From: JBLHKE01 sp047619485
GTDB lineage: Bacteria; Verrucomicrobiota; Verrucomicrobiia; Verrucomicrobiales; DEV007
DNA: 11,074 bases
Direction of reading: 5' to 3'
Assembly (NCBI GenBank): GCA_047619485.1
Contig: JBLHKE010000198.1
Coordinates: 1 to 11,074 of the forward strand
Shown in pieces: positions 5,829 to 11,074 of this stretch. A program made the position numbers and the translations under genes. Positions within the stretch are counted from its first letter, which is position 1. Each line of letters opens with the position of its first letter. The notes beneath the pieces were generated by a model. That model worked only from the letters and a program-made list of their open reading frames with translations. It made no database searches and was not told the origin of the DNA.

Positions 5829-5894
5829 TGCAAAAACTATTTCCTCTTCTACGTCCCCGGCCTGATCCACGCCATCATGTTCACCTGCGGCTAG
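5829..5894 (+). pseudogene. Possible remnant of a Pmp3/YqaE-family membrane peptide (C-terminal fragment)
   Basis: In the gap between the epimerase and dehydrogenase genes, on the opposite strand, one frame encodes 'KNYFLFYVPGLIHAIMFTCG' and then a stop. This resembles the C-terminus of Pmp3/YqaE small membrane proteins, where the second helix ends in '(G)YIPG-I/L-IHA'. The first helix and its 'LPPL' motif are absent upstream in any frame, so it would be a 5'-truncated relic. A chance match over 20 residues remains possible. Confidence 0.3.
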
Positions 5895-5905
5895 CCGCCC
5901 CGCCC

Positions 5906-6865
5906 TCAGGACACCGTCGCCGGCGTGATGCCGAAGCGGAACGGGTCGTCGGGATTGATTACGAGATCGATCAGTCCATTCACGTAAGCTGTCCCGGTCA
6001 CCTCCGGGATGACGCCTCCATCAACCTCGGAGACGCGCCCTTCGAAGACACTGCCGAGGATGCTTGCCTGGCGCCACACCTCGCCAGCCCGCAGCTTGCC
6101 CGCTGCGTGCAGGCAAGCGAGCTTGGCGCTGGTGCCGGTGCCACACGGAGAACGGTCGTACGCCCCGCCCGGGCAGTAGACAAAATTCCTGCTGTCGGCC
6201 TCCAAGCCATCGGAGGCGGGGGCGAACACCTCGATGTGATCGATCTCTCCGCCGTCGCTACCGGTGATCCCCGCCCGCTCCAACGCGACCCTAGCTTTCG
6301 CACAAAAATCTGTCAGCGCCGCGAGGTTCGAGTAGGCCACCTCGAGCGGAGCGGCTTCGATCAGGAAGAACCAGTTGCCGCCCCAGGAGACGTCGCCGCG
6401 CACCCGCCCATAACCCTCGACCTCGATTTCCACCCCGGCCGCCGAGCGGTAGCTGAGCACGCTCGAGACCCGCACCTGGTTCGCGGCGACCAGTTCCGCC
6501 TCTACCTTGCCGACGCAGGTCTCCAGGCGCACGCTGCTCCCGACGTCCAGCTTCCCCTGATAGGCCAAAGTCACCGCGACGCCGATGGTGCCGTGAACAC
6601 ACATCTTCAGGTAACCAACGTTGTTGAAATAGATCACGCCGAGATCGCAGTCGTCCTCCGAACTCTCGACTAGCGCAGCCCCCACCATCGCATCCGAGCC
6701 GCGCGGCTCGTTGTTGACCGCCGAGCGCACCCAGTCGTGTTCGGTTTTGAAGCGTTCGAGCCGCTCCGCCACCGAACCGACACCGAGGTCAGGTAATCCG
6801 CTGACCACCGTTCGAGTCGGTTCGCCGCCAGTGTGAGAATCGATGACTTGGAGTTGGGATGACAT
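5906..6865 (-). CDS. lhpA: 4-hydroxyproline 2-epimerase (proline racemase family)
   Basis: A 319-residue cytosolic, cofactor-independent epimerase that converts trans-4-hydroxy-L-proline to cis-4-hydroxy-D-proline, the first step of bacterial hydroxyproline catabolism. It has 'VIDSHTGGEPTRTVVSG' at the N-terminus; a first catalytic Cys89 in 'KMCVHGTIG'; 'VRGDVSWGGNWFFLI' (about 155-169); 'GSDGGEIDHIEVF'; and a second catalytic Cys241 in 'YDRSPCGTGTSAKLA'. Both Cys are present, so it should be an epimerase and not the Cys-to-Thr/Ser dehydratase type. The residue after Cys89 is Val where most relatives have Gly. Length is normal. It starts 48 bp after the CotH-protein stop and precedes the semialdehyde dehydrogenase, with which it probably forms an operon. 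The symbol follows the usual name for the epimerase of the lhp pathway. Confidence 0.92.
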   Translation of the reverse strand: MSSQLQVIDSHTGGEPTRTVVSGLPDLGVGSVAERLERFKTEHDWVRSAVNNEPRGSDAMVGAALVESSEDDCDLGVIYFNNVGYLKMCVHGTIGVAVTLAYQGKLDVGSSVRLETCVGKVEAELVAANQVRVSSVLSYRSAAGVEIEVEGYGRVRGDVSWGGNWFFLIEAAPLEVAYSNLAALTDFCAKARVALERAGITGSDGGEIDHIEVFAPASDGLEADSRNFVYCPGGAYDRSPCGTGTSAKLACLHAAGKLRAGEVWRQASILGSVFEGRVSEVDGGVIPEVTGTAYVNGLIDLVINPDDPFRFGITPATVS

Positions 6866-6913
6866 GCCGCGACCCTAGCCCAACAGGCGCAATATTCGAG
6901 CCAGAAATTCCGC

Positions 6914-9900
6914 CTACTGCTCCTCCATCCGCAACCGGATAAACTCGCGGCTGCCGTCGAAAATCGATGTCGCCGATCGGAACTTGCGGGTGATCTTGCC
7001 ATCGCCGTGATCGACCGGCGTCCCGACTTCAACCGTCGCACCTGGCCAGCTGATCAGATCAGATCCCACCTCAACGGTGTAGGTCACACTCGAGGCTCCA
7101 GCCCATTCATCGTAGCTCATCACCAGGTAATTCTCGCCAGCAAATTCCTCGATCGTCGCCTCTGGCAGACCAGTCCGCGTGATCGTGTCGTGTGGCGCCG
7201 TGCCGAGAGCGAACTCAGCGAAATTGGAGAGCCCATCCCCATCTGGATCCGCCCCCGGGTCGGAGACGGTCGGGTCCGCCAGCTCCGACGCGCTAAAGTT
7301 CCAAGACTGCCAGCCGAGGAAATCGAGTGGCAACAGCTCACCGGCAGGCGTCCCATGCACGCCGCGCGAGGCACGCCAATTGGTCGCGATCGCGTGGTCC
7401 GGATTGCTGTCCGGATCGATCAGTTCGAGCGTGTAGCCATCCCCATCAGCCGCCTCCGGCCAGGGGGATTTATCGTTGAAAGTGAAGTCGCGGATCACCG
7501 AATCATCCGCTGCCAAAATCTGCAGGCGCTCCCCATCATTATTCAAATTCCCCCGGTATTCACCCGCGATCCGATCGGCTGCGACGCCAGGGTATCGCGC
7601 GAGGAACGCATCGCGGCTCTCGACCACCAGCAGGGATTCTCCAGGCGCCAGACCGAAGACCGCCGCCTCGGAAAAGGCGAAATCGATGCCTTCGGTAAAC
7701 CTCACTCCATCGAGGTGAACGATGTCGCCAGAGATGTTCTGCAACTCGACAAACTCGAGATCGGTGCGGCTGTAGATACCACCGGGATCCTCCACCGCGC
7801 TCGGACTTGCCGGGCGGTAGCTGAACTCGTTGACGACGAGGTTGCTCGCATCCGCAGGCTCTCCGATCACGTAGCGCACCGAGTTCACCGGCGACCACTC
7901 GGCACCCTGTAGCACCCGCGCGTTGACCAGCGTGCTGGCACTCAAGGAAAACTGCGAAGGGTCGCTCGGCTTGGTCGCGTGGAGCTCGAGGTCGAAGCTG
8001 ATATCGGAGCTGGTTACCATATTCTGGTGCACCTCGACCGCGATGGTGTTCGCGCCGTCCCGCAGCAGGCCGGGAGAAACATCGCCCTTCTGGTGAAAGA
8101 CCGTCTCGTCCGTACCGCCAGCGCTGTTGGTGGCAAGCGTCGTGTAGGTGATTGCGCCAGCCGTCGGCATCCCGCTGCGCCATACCTCGGTGCCGTTGAT
8201 GTAGACGACCGCGCCATCATCGCGCCGCAGCCCCAAGGTCAAGCCGGTGGCACTAGCGGCATCGGTGACGTTGAACTGTTTGCGAAAATAAGTCGTGACG
8301 AACTTGTCACCAGCGACCGAACCAAATCCGACCTTGGTGCCCTCGGCTCCCGCTACGCCATCGCCGTAGCCAAGTTCCGCCACGCCCTCCTCCCAAGCGT
8401 CATCGTCAAACCCCGTCCCGCGCCAGGCCGCCCCCTGGTCTGATCCATCATCGAGAAACTTCCACAACTGCTCCTTAGCAACGAGAGTTGCGGTGATCTC
8501 GGCACCGCTCAAGGCCTGCGCCTCCGGGTTAACACCTCCGCCCGGCATCCGCGGATCGCTACCGTCGGTCGTGATATAGACCGTCCCGGGACCTGAGGTG
8601 ATGGCCGGAGAAAACCCCGGCTGTACCTCGCCCCCATGCGGGGTGAACTCGGGCGCCTCGACCGGATACCAGCCGCGCGCACGGAGTTGGTCCAAGAGGA
8701 TATCCGTGCGCTGCGCGAAGTAGGTGTCGGTGACGTAGTCCCACTCATCTTCCCATTCGCCGTCACGATCCCATGGCAGACTATCAGCGCTGGTCGGTTG
8801 CCAGCGCGCGGTCTCGGGGACAAGCGCCTCTGAGATCTCGTTCATGCGGTATTCGAAAGAGGGGGTCAGCCCACCCGCTGTCAGCAGGCCAGCGTGGAAA
8901 CAGTATTTGTAAATACGGTCGCGGAAGAACACCTTGAAATCGGCATCGCCCATCAGGCTGCCGAATACCCCATCGGGTGCGTTCTGGTCGAGATTGTTGG
9001 CGGTGACGTCGTAGAGCATCACGTCGCAGTCCCACGAGTAAAAGCGCCAGCCCCCCTCGCCAGGATTCTTCGGGCCAGCTGCCATCCAGTTGTGCTGCGT
9101 CGTCCAATCCCAATCGTTGCCACAGTAGTAGTAGAGCAACTGGTTGTCTGCGAGGCTCGCCCAGTTGATCCAATCGCGCGAGGCCTGCCCTCCGGCGGAG
9201 GCGGCGCTCTTGACCTGCGCCCAGGCATTGCTCCAGCTGTCGCCACCACCGTGATCGCTGCCGGTGCGTCCAGAATTAGTGTAGTGATAGTCTTCTGCAT
9301 CGCCGCCCATGTATTTGTCTAGGTAGTGGTGCATCGGCCGCTCGTGCAGGTGGTAAAGACCGTGGTAGGTACCGTTGAAATAGCAATGCACGTAGCGCCC
9401 GTGGAGGGAGGTGTGCCCCATCAGCATCTCGACGTCGCTGACCCAGCGGTTGCGGACGTAGAGCGCGTCGCCAGAACGGTAGGCGCCGTTGGACTGGTTG
9501 GTCGGGATGGCCATCCAGTAGAAATTATCGTGCGAGCCACCGCGCAGTTGGAGGAGGTCGAACTCATCGTTGTCCTCTGCCGTGTAGGGTTCGTTGGCGA
9601 ACAGCGGGTAACGCAGCTTCGAATTCCCATACTCGCTACGGAAGTAGAGCCGCCAGTTGTTCTTCTGGGAACCGGTGCTGGCACCGCCGACAATCTTGAT
9701 CCCGGCGTCGATCTGGAATCCTGGCTCGCTGCCATCGTTGCTGAAAAATTCGATTGAAGTCTCTTGCTCCGACGCACTCACGCTACCGGATTTTACCACC
9801 GAAACCACGGGCAGTGCGAGCAAGCCATCGTCCATGAGCGGACCATACGTCGCGTGATTTTTGATCGCCGCCTTGAAGACCGACTGCCCGAGGACACCGT

Positions 9901-11074
9901 TCGTCAGCGGGTTGGTGGTGCCATTCACCCAGACGTAGGTGTGGGTCGCCACTGGGGCGATGGTCGCAGACGGGTCAATGGCGATCGCGCGGATGCGCCG
10001 GGTGCCGCGGGTCGAGGTGCCAGTCTCGGGCGAGATCGTGATCGGAGCGGAGTAGATCGAGCCGCTACTAGCCGTCGGCTTCTGGCCGTTGGTCGTGTAG
10101 CGGATCGTCGAGCCAGGGATCGTCGCGCTCAGCTCCAGGTCAAAGGGACCCTCATAGAAGCCGCGCGGATGGGAAAAGCTGACCTCGTTGCGGACCTGGG
10201 CAGAGGTATTGCCATTCGCCGCACCGGGGGTCGGCGACTGCAGATAGCCTATCTCGCTCGCTGCCGAATTATGTCCATAGGAGACGTCCGGGAACATCTC
10301 AGGAAACTCCAGTTGGCTCGCGACGGTCACCCCATCTGGTTCGACCAGGGCGAGGAATTCGCCACTGCTGCCGAGTTGGAAAATCGTGTGCAGGTTGTCG
10401 CCATTCACCGGGCGACGATCTTTGCCGGAGGCGAATACCACTAGGAAACCGTTTGCGGGGATCGTCACGGCGGGCAATTGCCACTGGGTCAGATTGTCCG
10501 GGTCGTCTGTCAGGTACCAGCCGTTCAGGTTCGCTGCGCCTGCCTGCTCATTGAAAATTTCGATCCAGTCGCTGGCGTCGCCATCCTCATCGGTCAGGGT
10601 GCCCCCGTTGCTGGCCATCAGCTCGTTGATGCGCAACGAGGGATCGGTCACCGCCAGGGTGAAACTTTTCTCGAAGGCCAAGCCCGAGAGGTCGGTGGTG
10701 CGGGCGCGGAAGGAGAGTTCGGTGCGGGCGACGGAAATCGGAGCAGCGACCTGCAGCCACTCGCCATCGACACTGAAGAGTGCGTTGTCGCCATCGCCAG
10801 CACCTGAAACCAGCGTGTAGCTGTGCGCATCGATGGTGCTCGCGTCGAGGGTTGCGAACCTGCCCACCGGCGTGCCGGTGATCACGCCGGAACTGATCGA
10901 GCTGGCGCTGAGCGAGAGGTCGCTCGGCGCGATCGGCTGTGCCAATGTCAGGGTAAAGTCGCGCTCGAGGGAGCGCGCCGGGTCCTCCGCATCGGTCGTA
11001 CGCACGCGGATGGCGAACGTGGTGCCGGACGGGTGTAGGGTGAAATCGTAGAGTTCGTCCGGCGCTAGATGCTC
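6914..11074 (-). CDS. Large secreted multidomain protein with CotH kinase and two lamin-tail domains (5' end outside window)
   Basis: 1,386 residues are visible; the frame stays open to the window edge, so the N-terminus and any signal peptide are missing. Domains by visible residue: cadherin-like repeats about 1-143; first lamin-tail domain about 147-285 ('LRINELMASNGG', 'DWIEIFN'); chitobiase-type domain about 297-380 ('IRYTTNGQKPT'); CotH kinase about 415-800 with 'YVHCYFNGTYHGLYHLHERP' and the metal-binding-type 'FYSWDCDVML' near 679-687; a second chitobiase-like strand set near 815-845 ('VYITTDGSDP'); a beta-sandwich about 866-1035 ('RRDDGAVVYINGTEVW'); a second lamin-tail domain about 1075-1245; and a C-terminal module with 'DPDGDGLSNFAEFALGT' near 1276-1292. 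CotH-type enzymes can phosphorylate secreted proteins, as shown for the Bacillus spore-coat enzyme. Its target here is unknown. No sorting tail follows; it ends 'FIRLRMEEQ'. Confidence 0.85.
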   Translation of the reverse strand, partial: EHLAPDELYDFTLHPSGTTFAIRVRTTDAEDPARSLERDFTLTLAQPIAPSDLSLSASSISSGVITGTPVGRFATLDASTIDAHSYTLVSGAGDGDNALFSVDGEWLQVAAPISVARTELSFRARTTDLSGLAFEKSFTLAVTDPSLRINELMASNGGTLTDEDGDASDWIEIFNEQAGAANLNGWYLTDDPDNLTQWQLPAVTIPANGFLVVFASGKDRRPVNGDNLHTIFQLGSSGEFLALVEPDGVTVASQLEFPEMFPDVSYGHNSAASEIGYLQSPTPGAANGNTSAQVRNEVSFSHPRGFYEGPFDLELSATIPGSTIRYTTNGQKPTASSGSIYSAPITISPETGTSTRGTRRIRAIAIDPSATIAPVATHTYVWVNGTTNPLTNGVLGQSVFKAAIKNHATYGPLMDDGLLALPVVSVVKSGSVSASEQETSIEFFSNDGSEPGFQIDAGIKIVGGASTGSQKNNWRLYFRSEYGNSKLRYPLFANEPYTAEDNDEFDLLQLRGGSHDNFYWMAIPTNQSNGAYRSGDALYVRNRWVSDVEMLMGHTSLHGRYVHCYFNGTYHGLYHLHERPMHHYLDKYMGGDAEDYHYTNSGRTGSDHGGGDSWSNAWAQVKSAASAGGQASRDWINWASLADNQLLYYYCGNDWDWTTQHNWMAAGPKNPGEGGWRFYSWDCDVMLYDVTANNLDQNAPDGVFGSLMGDADFKVFFRDRIYKYCFHAGLLTAGGLTPSFEYRMNEISEALVPETARWQPTSADSLPWDRDGEWEDEWDYVTDTYFAQRTDILLDQLRARGWYPVEAPEFTPHGGEVQPGFSPAITSGPGTVYITTDGSDPRMPGGGVNPEAQALSGAEITATLVAKEQLWKFLDDGSDQGAAWRGTGFDDDAWEEGVAELGYGDGVAGAEGTKVGFGSVAGDKFVTTYFRKQFNVTDAASATGLTLGLRRDDGAVVYINGTEVWRSGMPTAGAITYTTLATNSAGGTDETVFHQKGDVSPGLLRDGANTIAVEVHQNMVTSSDISFDLELHATKPSDPSQFSLSASTLVNARVLQGAEWSPVNSVRYVIGEPADASNLVVNEFSYRPASPSAVEDPGGIYSRTDLEFVELQNISGDIVHLDGVRFTEGIDFAFSEAAVFGLAPGESLLVVESRDAFLARYPGVAADRIAGEYRGNLNNDGERLQILAADDSVIRDFTFNDKSPWPEAADGDGYTLELIDPDSNPDHAIATNWRASRGVHGTPAGELLPLDFLGWQSWNFSASELADPTVSDPGADPDGDGLSNFAEFALGTAPHDTITRTGLPEATIEEFAGENYLVMSYDEWAGASSVTYTVEVGSDLISWPGATVEVGTPVDHGDGKITRKFRSATSIFDGSREFIRLRMEEQ

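Noticed and set aside
5828..6673. Long plus-strand open frame (281 codons) opposite the epimerase
   Set aside because: It is the antisense shadow of a clearly identified gene in GC-rich DNA, and its translation has no recognisable features.
7007..7912. Long plus-strand open frame (301 codons) opposite the CotH protein
   Set aside because: Antisense shadow in GC-rich sequence; the minus-strand frame encodes recognisable lamin-tail and C-terminal modules.

Overview
The window looks like a piece of a Verrucomicrobia chromosome, probably Opitutae/Puniceicoccales-like. This is inferred from the giant CotH/lamin-tail protein and its C-terminal 'DPDGDGLSNFAEFALGT' module, which is typical of secreted proteins in that phylum. 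Every gene I can support is on the minus strand, so transcription runs from right to left.

Right part (about 4.17-11.07 kb, GC-rich): the 3' portion of a very large secreted multidomain protein (cadherin-like, lamin-tail, chitobiase-type, CotH kinase, beta-sandwich, second lamin-tail and C-terminal modules) runs off the right edge. It is followed 48 bp later by a 4-hydroxyproline 2-epimerase and then an alpha-ketoglutaric semialdehyde dehydrogenase. These two are the first and last enzymes of bacterial trans-4-hydroxyproline catabolism. The two middle enzymes (D-hydroxyproline dehydrogenase and deaminase) are not in the window. A short plus-strand remnant resembling the C-terminus of a Pmp3/YqaE membrane peptide lies between the two enzyme genes.

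Middle (about 3.34-4.17 kb): a gene-poor repeat island. It holds two palindromic MITE-like elements with related terminal inverted repeats and equal 160 bp cores, one flanked by CTAG and the other by TTA. A solitary third copy of one terminal repeat lies further right.

Left part (1-3.34 kb): small, unrelated, co-oriented genes: a 4-TM membrane protein, a GNAT acetyltransferase, a GrpB/UPF0157 protein and a Whirly-like single-stranded nucleic-acid-binding protein. They are separated by imperfect palindromes of about 50-61 bp. These have the layout of integron attC sites, and three genes start 7-9 bp after a (G/C)TTAG(G/C)(C/T) core followed by a purine-rich ribosome site. I read this as a likely mobile gene-cassette array (integron or CALIN-like), with no integrase in view. 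About 0.7 kb (802-1519) contains no convincing gene, only a weak ORF and a decayed-looking stretch. A good intrinsic terminator for leftward transcription sits at the left edge.

Main finding: the probable cassette array, which carries a bacterial Whirly-fold protein and has a MITE placed against its last attC-like site.
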